In this document: positions 34,321 to 43,897 of the stretch, piece by piece | Position numbering within the stretch: position 1 is the first letter of the stretch | How the letters are laid out: the number at the start of each line of letters is the position of its first letter | Assembly: GCA_023145375.1 (NCBI GenBank) | Contig: JAGLDY010000031.1 | Span: forward strand, 1 to 55,122 | From: Candidatus Sabulitectum sp. | Lineage (GTDB): Bacteria; Fermentibacterota; Fermentibacteria; Fermentibacterales; JCC-6 | Reading direction: 5' to 3' | Length of the DNA stretch: 55,122 nucleotides | Position numbers and translations under genes: made by a program | Notes under the pieces: model-generated | The model's input: the letters and a program-made list of their open reading frames with translations, nothing else | Databases searched by the model: none | What the model was told of the DNA's origin: nothing

Positions 34321-34763
34321 CGTGCCCCCTTGCAATTACTGAGGAAATGCTGCACACTCGAAACCAGAGGTTTCAGCTCATATCGGGCTACGTTCATCAC
34401 AGATAACCCTCGAAAGAAGCTCCTGATTGAAACAGACAAAATGCGAAGCATCAAATACACAAAAGAGCTTCAACATTTCCAGCCTGTCTGGATGATAACA
34501 GTATCTCTTTCCGAGACCCAGGAGCTTAGTAATTGATGTTGATTCAACCGGAGACTTTCTCCGCAGTAAGCAGGAAGATCAGTATTCCTGATCATAACAT
34601 TACAAGCACTTTGCAATTTTCTCCACATGCCATGCTGAGGCCGGAATGTATCCCTGCTGGTATTGGAATTATTGTGTTTCGCACAAAGTAATATTCATGG
34701 GATATTTGACAGGTATACTGCTTAAGGAAACAGAAACTGGAAAATATACGGTCCAGGGGATTA
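34321..34763. other. Gene-free interval
   Basis: About 440 bp between divergent genes. I see no convincing coding frame, RNA or repeat apart from the TA promoter at its right edge. Confidence 0.6.
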
Positions 34764-34792
34764 TTGACATAATAGCGTTGTGATGTTATTGT
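34764..34792 (+). promoter_or_regulatory. Promoter of the RHH-ParE toxin-antitoxin operon
   Basis: TTGACA (34764-34769), 17 nt spacer, TATTGT (34787-34792); GGAGG lies before the ATG at 34815. Confidence 0.65.
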
Positions 34793-34814
34793 GACGTTGG
34801 AAATGGAGGTTTTT

Positions 34815-35048
34815 ATGAGCACTCTAACAAAAAGAACAACCATCTATCTTGATCCTTCTTTACACAAGGCTCTGCGCCTTCAGTCGATTGAAACATCGCG
34901 ATCGGTTTCGGAGCTCATCAATGATGCTGTCAGGCGTGAGCTGGCAGAGGATGTCTCTGACCTTGAGACTTTTGAAAACAGACTGGCTGAGCCAGTGATT
35001 GAATATGAAGTCTTTCTGAAGGGTCTGAAACGCGATGGGATCATATAG
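34815..35048 (+). CDS. Ribbon-helix-helix antitoxin (CopG/RelB-like)
   Basis: 77 aa from ATG 34815 with GGAGG five bases upstream. The N-terminal strand KRTTIYLDPSLHKALR and the helix RSVSELINDAVRRELAE form an RHH DNA-binding fold. The C-terminal part ending in FLKGLKRDG would neutralise the toxin. It overlaps the toxin gene by 14 nt, as is usual for this class of type II TA pair. Confidence 0.88.
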   Translation: MSTLTKRTTIYLDPSLHKALRLQSIETSRSVSELINDAVRRELAEDVSDLETFENRLAEPVIEYEVFLKGLKRDGII

Positions 35049-35301
35049 GATATTCTTTAAGAGATCTGTTTCAAAAGACCTGTGCAAAATCTCGGGTAAA
35101 GAGGTAAAAAGAATCATGCTGACTATAAGTAAGCTTGCTGAAAACCCTCGCCCGCCGCAGGCAAAGAAGTTGTCTGGAATGGAACGCTACCGCCTGAGAA
35201 AGGGAAGCTACCGCATCCTCTACTCCATCGAAGAAACTAAGCTTGTGATCTGTGTTGTCAAAATACGCCACCGCCGGGATGTGTACCTTAATCCTCTTTA
35301 A
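35035..35301 (+). CDS. RelE/ParE superfamily toxin
   Basis: 88 aa. The RelE/ParE fold is visible: SYRIFFKRSVSKDLCKI, PRPPQAKKLSGMERYRLRKG, SYRILYSIEETKLVICVVKIRHRRDVY. The basic RHRRDVY end is typical of mRNA-cleaving RelE members of this family. Whether it cuts mRNA or poisons gyrase (ParE) cannot be told from sequence alone. Its stop overlaps the convergent Cys-rich protein gene by 14 nt. Confidence 0.88.
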   Translation: MGSYRIFFKRSVSKDLCKISGKEVKRIMLTISKLAENPRPPQAKKLSGMERYRLRKGSYRILYSIEETKLVICVVKIRHRRDVYLNPL

Positions 35302-35440
35302 CACTGGGACATTCACTGCTGTAGGGACACGAGCCTGAACAGCTTGAACACACATTCCCTGATTTGTGATTGCGTATGGCTCTTCTTGTAAGGTATACCA
35401 CTACCGCTGTCACTATAATTATTACCGCTGCATTTTCCAT
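35288..35440 (-). CDS. FeoB-associated Cys-rich membrane protein
   Basis: 50 aa from the ATG at 35440, two bases after the feoB stop. One membrane helix (AAVIIIVTAVVVYLTRRAI) is followed by a Cys-rich tail with CSSCSGSCPYSSEC. This matches the small FeoB_associated family found at the end of many feo operons; the cysteines may bind iron or an Fe-S cluster. Longer in-frame starts upstream lie inside feoB and are unlikely. Confidence 0.85.
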   Translation of the reverse strand: MENAAVIIIVTAVVVYLTRRAIRNHKSGNVCSSCSGSCPYSSECPSVKED

Positions 35441-35442
35441 TG

Positions 35443-37554
35443 CTATATCACCAGCATTCCCACCTGGTACACTATGAGAGTGACTAAGTAAGCAAGGATG
35501 GTCAGCCCGAAGAGCTGGATCATCGCCCACTTCCAGGATTCTGTTTCTTTCTTTGTGGCTGCTATGGTTGCCACACAGGGCGCACTTATCAGTGCGAACA
35601 ACATCATTGCAAGACCCTGAAGGGGGGTGTAGTTCTCTCTGAGTTTCTCCCTGAGAGTGCTTGAGTCTTCATCCGCCTCCCCAACTGCGAACACCACACC
35701 CATCTGGGAAACGAACACCTCTTTTGCCGCTATTGCTCCCATGAGGGCTGTGGTTACCCGCCAGTCGAAACCAAGGGGCTCCATTGCAGGCTCAAAGAAC
35801 TTACCGAGTCTTCCTGTAACTGTATGGGTGAACACTTCCATCTGCCGTGCGTTCTCCAGGGTTGCTACTGAATCTGCTATTGCTTCTTCATGGAGAGCGG
35901 AGGTGGTTACAGCAGCGATCTCTGCATCGTAGTCTGTTGTGAATTTGCTCTTCTTCGGAAATGAAGAAAGAACCCAGAGGATGATGGAGATAGCCAGAAT
36001 AACTGTTCCCGCTTTTTTAACATACTCTCCTGCATTGTCCCATGTATGCCTGAGAATGGAAACAGGTGTGGGGATATGGTAAGAGGGCAGTTCCATGACA
36101 AACGGGGTCTCTTCACCCTTGAAAACCTTCTGTCTTAGGAATTTAGCCACACCAATGGCAAGCAGGATCCCGATCAGGTAAATGATCCAGACAAGAGGAG
36201 CCCTCCATGCCTGTGGAAAAAAGGCGGGAATGATCATCATGTAGATAGGGAATCGGGCACCGCAACTCATTAGCGGAGCCACCATAAGGGTTGTGAACCT
36301 GTCATTGCGGTTCTCAAGAGTACGGGTTGCCAGAATGGCAGGGACAGTACAACCAAATCCCACCATCAGTGGCACAAAGCTCTTACCGTGAAGACCAAGC
36401 TTTTTCATTAGCGGGTCCATTATGAAGGCGACCCTTGCCATGTATCCACTGTCCTCAAGAAGAGCTATTGCCAGGAAAAGCAGGAAGATATTGGGCAGAA
36501 AAACAAGTACTCCACCGACACCACCAATAACGCCCTCTACAATCAAAGCCCTGAGCATACTGTCAGAACCTGCGGGCCAGAAGCTGGAAACAGCATTACC
36601 CAATAACTTAAAAAGCTGTTCCATATAGCCCATTAGAGGCTCACCAACAGTGAAAGTAAATGAGAACACCAGGTACATCATTACAAGAAAGATGGGGATC
36701 CCGGCGTATTTATTCGTTACAACAGCATCGATCCTGTCGGTGCGTGACATGCTTGTACTCACAGGCCTGACAACGACCTGCTTTACAAGTTCTTCAATGT
36801 ACTTGTAGCGAGCTCTGGCTACAAGCATGGCACTGGAGATACCACGAGTTGTCTCGAGACGGGAAGAGAGTTGACTTACAAAACCTGTAATCGTTTCATC
36901 TTCCTGGTCACCCACCTCGGAATCACCCTCAAGAAGCTTTATTGCCTTCCACTCACAATGCTGTTCATTGTGACCTTCCAATTCATCATAAAGCAAACTT
37001 ACGGCTCTCTTTATCAGAGAAGAAGCTCCTTTTACCCAGGGGCTTGAGGTAGCCACACCTTTGTGCGCAGTAATAGCGTTCTTAAGATCGGCAATTCCTC
37101 TGCCCCGGTTACCTACAGTTCTCACTGCTGGAAGACCAAGTATGGATTCCAACTTGTCAAGATCGGTAATGTAACCTCTTCTTTCCACTGCATCCCACAT
37201 GTTCATAGCAAGAAGCATGTTAACGCCCAGCTCCATGAGCTGCATGGTAAGATAGAGGTTTCTTTCCAGGTTTGATGCATCAATAACATTAATCACAAGG
37301 TCGGGCTTCTCTTCAAGGATAACATTCCTGGCGATCAGCTCTTCCGGAGAGCCTGCTGTGAGGCTGTATGTTCCCGGCAGATCAACAACTCTTACATCCG
37401 TACCCTTCCAGCTGAAGTGGCCTTCCTTCCGGTCAACAGTTATACCAGGGTAGTTCCCAACAGATTGCCTTGCGCCGGTAAGCTTGTTAAAAATAGATGT
37501 TTTACCGGAATTGGGATTTCCAGCAAGGGCTATCGTAAGAGTCTGGCGCTTCAT
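35443..37554 (-). CDS. feoB: Ferrous iron transport protein B
   Basis: 703 aa. N-terminal G domain with GNPNSGKT (residues about 10-17), DLPGTYSL as the G3 region and NMWD as G4, then a helical GDI-like spacer, and a membrane part with two nucleoside-recognition Gate domains (GFGCTVPAILATRTLE is the hallmark). Full length for the family. It is part of dtxR-feoA-feoB-FeoB-associated. The C-terminus contains the usual final helices. It imports Fe(II) across the inner membrane. Confidence 0.96.
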   Translation of the reverse strand: MKRQTLTIALAGNPNSGKTSIFNKLTGARQSVGNYPGITVDRKEGHFSWKGTDVRVVDLPGTYSLTAGSPEELIARNVILEEKPDLVINVIDASNLERNLYLTMQLMELGVNMLLAMNMWDAVERRGYITDLDKLESILGLPAVRTVGNRGRGIADLKNAITAHKGVATSSPWVKGASSLIKRAVSLLYDELEGHNEQHCEWKAIKLLEGDSEVGDQEDETITGFVSQLSSRLETTRGISSAMLVARARYKYIEELVKQVVVRPVSTSMSRTDRIDAVVTNKYAGIPIFLVMMYLVFSFTFTVGEPLMGYMEQLFKLLGNAVSSFWPAGSDSMLRALIVEGVIGGVGGVLVFLPNIFLLFLAIALLEDSGYMARVAFIMDPLMKKLGLHGKSFVPLMVGFGCTVPAILATRTLENRNDRFTTLMVAPLMSCGARFPIYMMIIPAFFPQAWRAPLVWIIYLIGILLAIGVAKFLRQKVFKGEETPFVMELPSYHIPTPVSILRHTWDNAGEYVKKAGTVILAISIILWVLSSFPKKSKFTTDYDAEIAAVTTSALHEEAIADSVATLENARQMEVFTHTVTGRLGKFFEPAMEPLGFDWRVTTALMGAIAAKEVFVSQMGVVFAVGEADEDSSTLREKLRENYTPLQGLAMMLFALISAPCVATIAATKKETESWKWAMIQLFGLTILAYLVTLIVYQVGMLVI

Positions 37555-37556
37555 GG

Positions 37557-37826
37557 TTAGACTTCTCTAACTGTCTTTGAAAAAAAAGGCCGAACCATAA
37601 TTCTTCTGCAAATTCCCATTCCAAGCCCCACTCTCGATCCGCGAACTTCAACAACCATAGGGCCACTGCCACCTCCACGGAGCACTCTGACCACTGCGTG
37701 GTGCGTAAGACCCATTGCTGTAAGCTTCTGGTGAAGGATATTCCCTCCGTTAAGTGAGACTATTTCCAATGGGGTATCCTTTGGCGCATGAAGCAACTGA
37801 ATAATCTCGGAGTCAGTCTTTTTCAT
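37557..37826 (-). CDS. feoA: Ferrous iron transport protein A (SH3-like)
   Basis: 89 aa from the ATG at 37826, with AAAGGTG upstream; it overlaps the end of the regulator gene by 14 nt. The FeoA core is complete (PLEIVSLNGG, LTAMGLTHHAVVRVLRGG, GMGICRRIMV). It is a small cytoplasmic partner of FeoB, whose gene follows after 2 nt. Confidence 0.92.
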   Translation of the reverse strand: MKKTDSEIIQLLHAPKDTPLEIVSLNGGNILHQKLTAMGLTHHAVVRVLRGGGSGPMVVEVRGSRVGLGMGICRRIMVRPFFSKTVREV

Positions 37827-38280
37827 TTGTTGCACCTTTCTCCCTGAAACTCTGTCTCTTCCTGCTGTTAAATTCAAATCCACCTTCAGCGGCCATGGGA
37901 CAGTTATCAATGAATGCAAGGAAATCTACAAGTCTGTCAGTGATCTCCTCACCAATTGCGTGCTCTACTTTGCATGCTGCAGAGTCAGCCAGCTCCACAT
38001 CTGTACCAAGTATCTCGTTAAAGAACCTGCTGAGGATCCTGTGTTTTCTCAATACTACTGCGGCGTGCTTTCGCCCTTTATCTGTGAGTGAGACAGTGGA
38101 GTAAGGTTTGTAGTTCACCATCCCGCGCGAGGCCAGGGCCCTCAGGGCAACCGTTACAGATGGTCGACTTACACCCATTTTGTCTGCAATATCAGCAGCG
38201 CGAGTTACACCTGAACTTCCGGTAAGCTCGGCAATAGATTCTATATAGTCTTCAAGGCTTGCTGAAAGATTCTCCGGCAT
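37813..38280 (-). CDS. DtxR/MntR-family iron-dependent repressor
   Basis: 155 aa. An N-terminal winged helix (SLEDYIESIAELTG, TRAADIADKMGVSRPSVTVALRALASRGMV) and the metal-binding dimerisation domain (LTDKGRKHAAVVLRKHRILSRFF, ADSAACKVEHAIGEEI with C/E/H ligands). No SH3 domain, as in MntR-type members. First gene of the feo operon, with a DtxR-like site in its promoter. Expected to repress iron uptake when Fe(II) is sufficient. Confidence 0.92.
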   Translation of the reverse strand: MPENLSASLEDYIESIAELTGSSGVTRAADIADKMGVSRPSVTVALRALASRGMVNYKPYSTVSLTDKGRKHAAVVLRKHRILSRFFNEILGTDVELADSAACKVEHAIGEEITDRLVDFLAFIDNCPMAAEGGFEFNSRKRQSFREKGATNEKD

Positions 38281-38305
38281 GGTTTTCCCCCTGTCGCAAG
38301 TAATA

Positions 38306-38329
38306 TTAGCCTCATCTAACTTTTGTCAA
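38306..38329 (-). promoter_or_regulatory. Promoter with DtxR-type operator for the feo operon
   Basis: TTGACA (38329-38324) is followed by an inverted repeat TTAG-N6-CTAA (38319-38306), which overlaps the likely -10 region (TAATAT). The TTAG...CTAA arms resemble DtxR-family sites. Confidence 0.6.
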
Positions 38330-38549
38330 GTGCCCTGTCTTCAGGTATACCGAATAGAATTGATCCGGATAATGTTTCGTCCTTTTATTCTACTCTTCTC
38401 CAGTCCTATCATTGCTTCTGACAGCCTGGACAACAAAGGAATCCCTACCCGATCCCTGATGGAACCTTACAGATTGTACTTTGTTACACATTCCTGTATA
38501 TCAATCAATGTGATTTCTCAATTTCTCTCCATCATTCAGGGAGTATCTA

Positions 38550-39701
38550 ATGAAAAAAGCAGCACTTTTTACAATTCTTACACTTCTTGCCTGCGGAACA
38601 CCGGACTCAGGCGAGGATACCATTACCGATATTACTGATAGCACCGAAACTCCCCATTACGTCATCGCTGCCGTTGATACCATAGGAGTCGAGCTTGGTG
38701 ACAGCAATTATGTTTTCGGCCAGACCGACGGTGCTCTGTTCGGGCGAAATGATGAAATACTTGTTCTTGACGGAGGAAAAAAACAGATATCCGTGTTCTC
38801 CGCTGATGGTGAGTTCCTGAGAACAATCGGCAGGCAGGGCAGCGGCCCTGGAGAATTCCTCAGACCAATGGCCATGACACTGCTGGGTAACGGACAGCTA
38901 GCAGTCTCAGACCCGTGGGGTGGAAAAATTACTCTGTTCGATTCTTCTTCCTACACTTTTGAAAGCGAGATAACCGGTTTCTTCCCCGCTCCGCCACTTT
39001 CAATGGAAGGAGCTGATGGACAGGCTATCATAGGCCTGTTGAAAAAATTCAACACGGAGAACAACAAGATAGGCTACTCACTGGTCAGAATGGATGGAAC
39101 AGCGGAACCCGGTCATGTATATGCTGAGGAAATGATGGATTTCGAACCAACCATGATCGGCCCGGAATACACTGAAACCTCGGTAGCATTCGCCTCCGAT
39201 CAGAGCGGAAGAGTTTTCACAAGCATAATGTCAACTGACAGTTACCTGATTGAAGGGTTCCTTGCAGGCGGAGAGCAATTCCTTACCATCCAGCAGGAAT
39301 ACCAGCCTGTTCCAAAAACACCGGCTGAGATCGAAGATGAAATAGAGGACTTCAACACTTTTCTGGAAAACAGATCGACTTCCGGTGGAGGAGGTCGAAT
39401 GCAGAGCATGGGTGTCCAGATACCGGCAGGTGAACTGGATTACCAGCCCAACCCTGATCACTATGCAATTTCTGACCTGATGATCGACCCGCAGGATCAA
39501 CTGTGGGCAAGAAGAGGTTCTGAAGCTCTACCCTGTTTCGATGTGTTTGACCTTGATGGTGAGCTTCTTTTCACTGCTTCTGTTGAAGAGGGTGATCCTG
39601 ATTCAGACGACTGGACGATGGTAGTGGGTGTGGACCGAATACTTGCTTTCTCATCAGATCCTGAAGGATATCCAAAGGTAGTGATCCTTAGACTTCAGTG
39701 A
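38550..39701 (+). CDS. Six-bladed beta-propeller lipoprotein
   Basis: 383 aa. The signal peptide ends in a lipobox (LTLLAC), so it is a lipoprotein. NHL-like blades follow: RNDEILVLDGGKKQISVFS, GEFLRTIGRQGSGPGEF and GNGQLAVSDPWGGKITLFD, the typical 6-bladed propeller pattern of the FCB group. The C-terminal half diverges but keeps blades (PQDQLWARRG, FDLDGELLF). No catalytic residues are visible. Function unknown. Confidence 0.85.
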   Translation: MKKAALFTILTLLACGTPDSGEDTITDITDSTETPHYVIAAVDTIGVELGDSNYVFGQTDGALFGRNDEILVLDGGKKQISVFSADGEFLRTIGRQGSGPGEFLRPMAMTLLGNGQLAVSDPWGGKITLFDSSSYTFESEITGFFPAPPLSMEGADGQAIIGLLKKFNTENNKIGYSLVRMDGTAEPGHVYAEEMMDFEPTMIGPEYTETSVAFASDQSGRVFTSIMSTDSYLIEGFLAGGEQFLTIQQEYQPVPKTPAEIEDEIEDFNTFLENRSTSGGGGRMQSMGVQIPAGELDYQPNPDHYAISDLMIDPQDQLWARRGSEALPCFDVFDLDGELLFTASVEEGDPDSDDWTMVVGVDRILAFSSDPEGYPKVVILRLQ

Positions 39702-39900
39702 CCTCAGCTGTTAAGTGGATATCCCGGGTTGGTTCCTTCCGGCATTTCGGATCATGTGAATTACTGCCATGATTAAAGGAACAGCAGAGTTTGCAGCAAA
39801 AATATCCTTCAAGGGAGACATTACTCTGACCCCTTTGTGAGCAGTAAGCAATTATTTAACACGAAACATCCCTTCTAGACACTATCCTGAAGCTTCTGTC

Positions 39901-42900
39901 TCACCGCTTTATCCTACCAAGGTACTTGTCTGCCAGATAAACAGCCTTTGCGGAAACAACAGGATCAGATTCAGACTCTATCACCCTGAGCAGCCTTTCG
40001 GTAAGATCAGGCTCCTCTGAAACAGATCCGGAACCCTGGGCTTTCTCAAGGAGGTTCTCTGCAGCTTTCGTATTACCGGTAATTAAATGGAGAAATCCCA
40101 GAAGGCTATAATGCAATTTTCCTGCATCAATACCACTCTCCTCCGCATATTCCACTGCAGTTTTTATGAACTGGAGCGCCTCGCTCAAGTTCTCTCTGAA
40201 CATTTCAAGAAGTCCCTGCAGATAATGATCCATGATAACATTCTTTTGGGAGCCAGTGGATTCAATAGCTGATGTTTTCTGTCTTATGGTCTCCTCCGCA
40301 TCGGAATAAGCGCCGGAGTAGATCTGCACGATGATCACATCGTTGAATGCTGAAACCTCCCGGAATACGTTACCCAGCGCCTGAGAGACCCTCAGATGGA
40401 ATCCTGCATATTCAAGAGCTTTTTTGAATTGACCCTTGTAACAGAGAATCCTGCTGAGAGACCCCATTGCCACACTTTCGCTTGAGCGGTACCCCAGCTT
40501 CCTGGAAGTTGCCAGGTCCTTTTCCAGATATGTCTCTGCCAGAGTATAATCCCCTGATTCCATGGCCAGGTTACCAAGATTGTGGATGGATATACTCGCA
40601 AGAAAGGCCTGGTTCGTCTCCTCAGCAAGTTCAGTCTGAACACGGTAGTATTCCATGGCTTTTTCAATTTCTCCGGACTCCTCAGCGAGAACACCCAGAG
40701 TTCCCATTACCATTGCAAGTGAATATTTGTCACCTGCCTTCCGTGTAATGTCATGCCATTTATGGATGTACTCTGCAGCCTTCCGGTGTTCTCCCTTGCG
40801 CAACCACGAGCCCCCGAGATTGGCATAGACAGTTCCCAGAACAATTTCCTGTTCTTCTGAAAGAAATCCCTCCGCCTTTTCCAGAACAGCAATTGCCTCA
40901 TCGTAATTCCCCTGCTCCATAAGAAGTCTTCCCATGGATATTCTCATTCTGCAACTGTGTTGAACCATGGAAGGATCACTGTCTGCCAGATCAATTGATA
41001 TTCTGTAAATGTCAAGAGCCTCAGCCCATCTTCCTACAACCTCTAGAACTGCACCTTTTTTTCCCCTTGCCCGCATTCTGATATCCGGATCTCCAGACAG
41101 GTACTCAAGATCTGTGTAGTTGCCAATGGCCTGCTGATTCTGATGAGCCAGCCTGCAGTAGTCCCCTGCGGCTTCCAGATACCTCAGGGCGACCTCAGAA
41201 TAGTCTGCCTTTGCAGCATGCATGGCAAGTGAGACCAGATGCTCCCCTTCAGGCTCCCGATACAATTTCAGAATAACATCCGCAGCAAGTCGATGGATTC
41301 GTTTTCGGGTACTTACCAGTAACATTCTGTATGCAGCTTCCCTGAGGAGGGGCTGACGGAAGGCAAGTCTTCCATAGTGTGACAGCTTCCAGATGCCTAG
41401 AGACAAACCCCTGGTGATAGAAGCTGAGCGGACAGACATCATATGCCTCAGGACCTCCGGGTCAAATTCCAGCCCTAGAACAGACGCTGCAGAAACAGCT
41501 TCTCTCATCTCACTGGAAAAGTGATCGATCCTGCTCTCAAGAAGTGACCCCAGGGAGCCAGGCAGAAGATGTTCAGTGTCCTGCCAAGTATTCCAGGTCC
41601 CTTTCAGCCGGTCCTGATGTACCATTGCACTCAACTCTTCAAGATAGAGCGGATTACCGGAGGATCTTTTGAAAAGAAAGCCTGCAATGTCATCGTGCAC
41701 GGGAATACCGGTATCCTCTGACAGTTTCTCCACTGTCTCCTGAATGTCCAACGGTCCAAGGTCGATCGTATTCCCACACCTGAGAAATTCAGGTATCTTC
41801 TCCTCCCACCGGGAAGTAGTGATAAAGAGCCCCCTGCCGGATCTCCGCCTGCCAAGGAACGACTCCAGCGTCTTCAGTGTAGCGGGATCCATACTGCCGG
41901 GGTTCTCCACGCCGATAATGAATTTCCTGTTGTCTGCCATGGCATCAAGAAGTATTGAAATACTGTATACAGCATTTTCCCCGGTGGATGATGCTTCTTT
42001 TCTATCATCCGACAAGTCAGCAAGATGGCTTTCCGCCCACTTGAGTTCACCGCGTAGCTCTCCTGGCTCGGAACTCTCAAGCATATCCCGGATCCAGCTG
42101 TCAGGAAGCAACTGAAGAGCCCTTCTCCATACATTCAGATCCCTTTCAGCCATGAACTCATCACCTGAAAGAACAAGGGTGAAAACCTCCGGTGGGCAAC
42201 TGTTAATTACTTCTCTTAGAAGTCTGCTCTTCCCTATCCCCGGTTCTCCAAGAATATTCACAGCAATGAGCCTGTTTTCTTCAATACAGCTGCTCAATAA
42301 CCGGGCAAGAAGTGCTCTTTCCTCTTTTCTGCCAACAAATCTGCTTTGGTGCTGATCTCCTGCATCAGGGCTGGAATCGCACAGTATGAACGAAGATTGC
42401 GGCTCTTTGAATCCCTTTAACTGAAGAGTTCTACCCTGTCGTACAGTAAAAGAAGAGCGCACCAGCTCGCTGTAATCAGAGTTCACAAGGATCTCACCGG
42501 GTTCAGCATGGTCACACAATCTGGAAGCAAGATTTACCCTGCTTCCCAGCACAGTGTAGTCACACCTGCTGCCGGAACCGATAAATCCTGCATAAGCTGT
42601 TCCAGCAGTCACCCCGGCTCTTAATTCAGGAAAAAGTGCCCTGAGCCCGAGAACAAGCTCTCCGCATCTCCGGGCATCGCTCTCAAAAGCCTTTGGAGCA
42701 CCAAAAACAACAAGGACAGTAGCGTATCTTCCCCGGAGATGCGTCCCGTTCAAAAAACCATCCATGGCTGAAGAGAAATTGCAGACCGATCTAAAGAATG
42801 ACTGAGCCCCCTCGATCGTTGAGACCTGAAGGGAAAGAAAAGCAGGAAACACCGTTCGGAATTCCTCGATGAAAGTCTTTTCAGTGATAAGCGATGGGAA

Positions 42901-43413
42901 AAAGCAGGTTGTTTCTGGATCTGCATCAATCCATTCACCTGGCTCCGGCAGTATCTGATCAAGCTTGAATGCACCAGCAACGGACGCTCCGTGGAAGAGC
43001 TGATAGAGGATTCCTTCGGAGCCACTTACCCCCCAGCTGATACTACCGGAACCGGAAGTTGCAGTAAATGATATGTCTTCGTCAATTTCTTTAGATATAT
43101 CCCTGAGCACCTGCCTGGCTCTGCCCAGCAGTTCCGGCCTGTCACCTGGAAAGACTGCCAGTGAAGCATCCCCTTCAAATTCAGCAATGAAGCCGCCCTC
43201 CTCATGAACAAAATCAATAAAAGGAGTTAAAGCTGAGCTTAGTACGCCGGATATCCATTCAGCTCCCCCATCTCCACGACTCATTGCCTCGTCTGTTAAA
43301 CGGGTGAATCCTCTCATATCCGCAAGCAGAACTGTAGCAGTGAAAGAACCGCTGGAGACTCCATGGCTGAGATTTTTCAGGATGAAACTTGAAACCAGCC
43401 TGCTATCGGCCAC
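39901..43413 (-). CDS. Tandem-cyclase, AAA and TPR protein, architecture of soluble adenylyl cyclase
   Basis: 1170 aa, no membrane segment. C1 domain (about 24-150) has both metal aspartates (Asp32 in LADMRGF, Asp82 in FEGDAS) but not the C1 adenine Lys. C2 (about 195-335) has lost its metal pair but keeps CDYT (Asp285), Asn294 and Arg298, with Arg227 where Lys is usual. So the two halves complement each other into one active site, as in mammalian sAC. A P-loop GEPGIGKS (389-396) follows in an AAA/STAND region, then about ten TPRs. GTG start overlaps ogt by 11 nt. Likely cAMP-forming, regulated through the ATPase/TPR parts. Confidence 0.88.
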   Translation of the reverse strand: MADSRLVSSFILKNLSHGVSSGSFTATVLLADMRGFTRLTDEAMSRGDGGAEWISGVLSSALTPFIDFVHEEGGFIAEFEGDASLAVFPGDRPELLGRARQVLRDISKEIDEDISFTATSGSGSISWGVSGSEGILYQLFHGASVAGAFKLDQILPEPGEWIDADPETTCFFPSLITEKTFIEEFRTVFPAFLSLQVSTIEGAQSFFRSVCNFSSAMDGFLNGTHLRGRYATVLVVFGAPKAFESDARRCGELVLGLRALFPELRAGVTAGTAYAGFIGSGSRCDYTVLGSRVNLASRLCDHAEPGEILVNSDYSELVRSSFTVRQGRTLQLKGFKEPQSSFILCDSSPDAGDQHQSRFVGRKEERALLARLLSSCIEENRLIAVNILGEPGIGKSRLLREVINSCPPEVFTLVLSGDEFMAERDLNVWRRALQLLPDSWIRDMLESSEPGELRGELKWAESHLADLSDDRKEASSTGENAVYSISILLDAMADNRKFIIGVENPGSMDPATLKTLESFLGRRRSGRGLFITTSRWEEKIPEFLRCGNTIDLGPLDIQETVEKLSEDTGIPVHDDIAGFLFKRSSGNPLYLEELSAMVHQDRLKGTWNTWQDTEHLLPGSLGSLLESRIDHFSSEMREAVSAASVLGLEFDPEVLRHMMSVRSASITRGLSLGIWKLSHYGRLAFRQPLLREAAYRMLLVSTRKRIHRLAADVILKLYREPEGEHLVSLAMHAAKADYSEVALRYLEAAGDYCRLAHQNQQAIGNYTDLEYLSGDPDIRMRARGKKGAVLEVVGRWAEALDIYRISIDLADSDPSMVQHSCRMRISMGRLLMEQGNYDEAIAVLEKAEGFLSEEQEIVLGTVYANLGGSWLRKGEHRKAAEYIHKWHDITRKAGDKYSLAMVMGTLGVLAEESGEIEKAMEYYRVQTELAEETNQAFLASISIHNLGNLAMESGDYTLAETYLEKDLATSRKLGYRSSESVAMGSLSRILCYKGQFKKALEYAGFHLRVSQALGNVFREVSAFNDVIIVQIYSGAYSDAEETIRQKTSAIESTGSQKNVIMDHYLQGLLEMFRENLSEALQFIKTAVEYAEESGIDAGKLHYSLLGFLHLITGNTKAAENLLEKAQGSGSVSEEPDLTERLLRVIESESDPVVSAKAVYLADKYLGRIKR

Positions 43414-43897
43414 TCTCTGCCTCCAGCAGATGCTTTTTCATAACCATTCCGCCCTGATAGAAGCCAGCGGCTCCGTCTGCTCTTACAACCCTGTGACATG
43501 GAATTGCAAGGGGAAAGGGATTTGAAGATAGTGCGTTCCCAACGGCTCTGGCCGCTCCCGTAAAACCTGCTTTTTCTGCAAGTTCTCCATAGGAAACTGT
43601 CTGTCCACAGGGTATCTCCATGAGAGAGTTCAGTACTGCTTTTTTGAACAGGGATATCTTGCTAAATTCAAGATCCCTAAGAGAAATGTTTTTCTGAATC
43701 CCATTTGCCAGGCTGGTGAGTTTCACAGATATTTCCTCTGAGAAAACAGAGTTCTTTCTCACTGCGTGTTCATGATCCTGCCTTATTTTCTCCTCTGGGG
43801 AAATATCAGAGGATGGAAGATAAATACGGTTCACGGTGTTTTCCTCCCATACGAAATAACCGTTTCCGAAAGGAGTATTAAACTCGGAATAATTCAC
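43403..43897 (-). CDS. ogt: Methylated-DNA--protein-cysteine methyltransferase
   Basis: 164 aa from the GTG at 43897, which overlaps the GNAT stop in a GTGA. The active-site motif PCHRVV is present (IPCHRVVRADGAAGFYQGG), with GQTVSYGELAEKAG and ARAVGNALSSNP before it. It repairs O6-alkylguanine by taking the alkyl group onto the Cys of PCHR. The extended frame upstream to 44080 lies inside the GNAT gene and is not used. Confidence 0.93.
   Translation of the reverse strand: MNYSEFNTPFGNGYFVWEENTVNRIYLPSSDISPEEKIRQDHEHAVRKNSVFSEEISVKLTSLANGIQKNISLRDLEFSKISLFKKAVLNSLMEIPCGQTVSYGELAEKAGFTGAARAVGNALSSNPFPLAIPCHRVVRADGAAGFYQGGMVMKKHLLEAESGR

Noticed and set aside
35441-35530. N-terminal extension of the FeoB-associated protein
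   Set aside because: It overlaps the end of feoB; the ATG at 35440 gives the usual short form with the membrane helix at the start.
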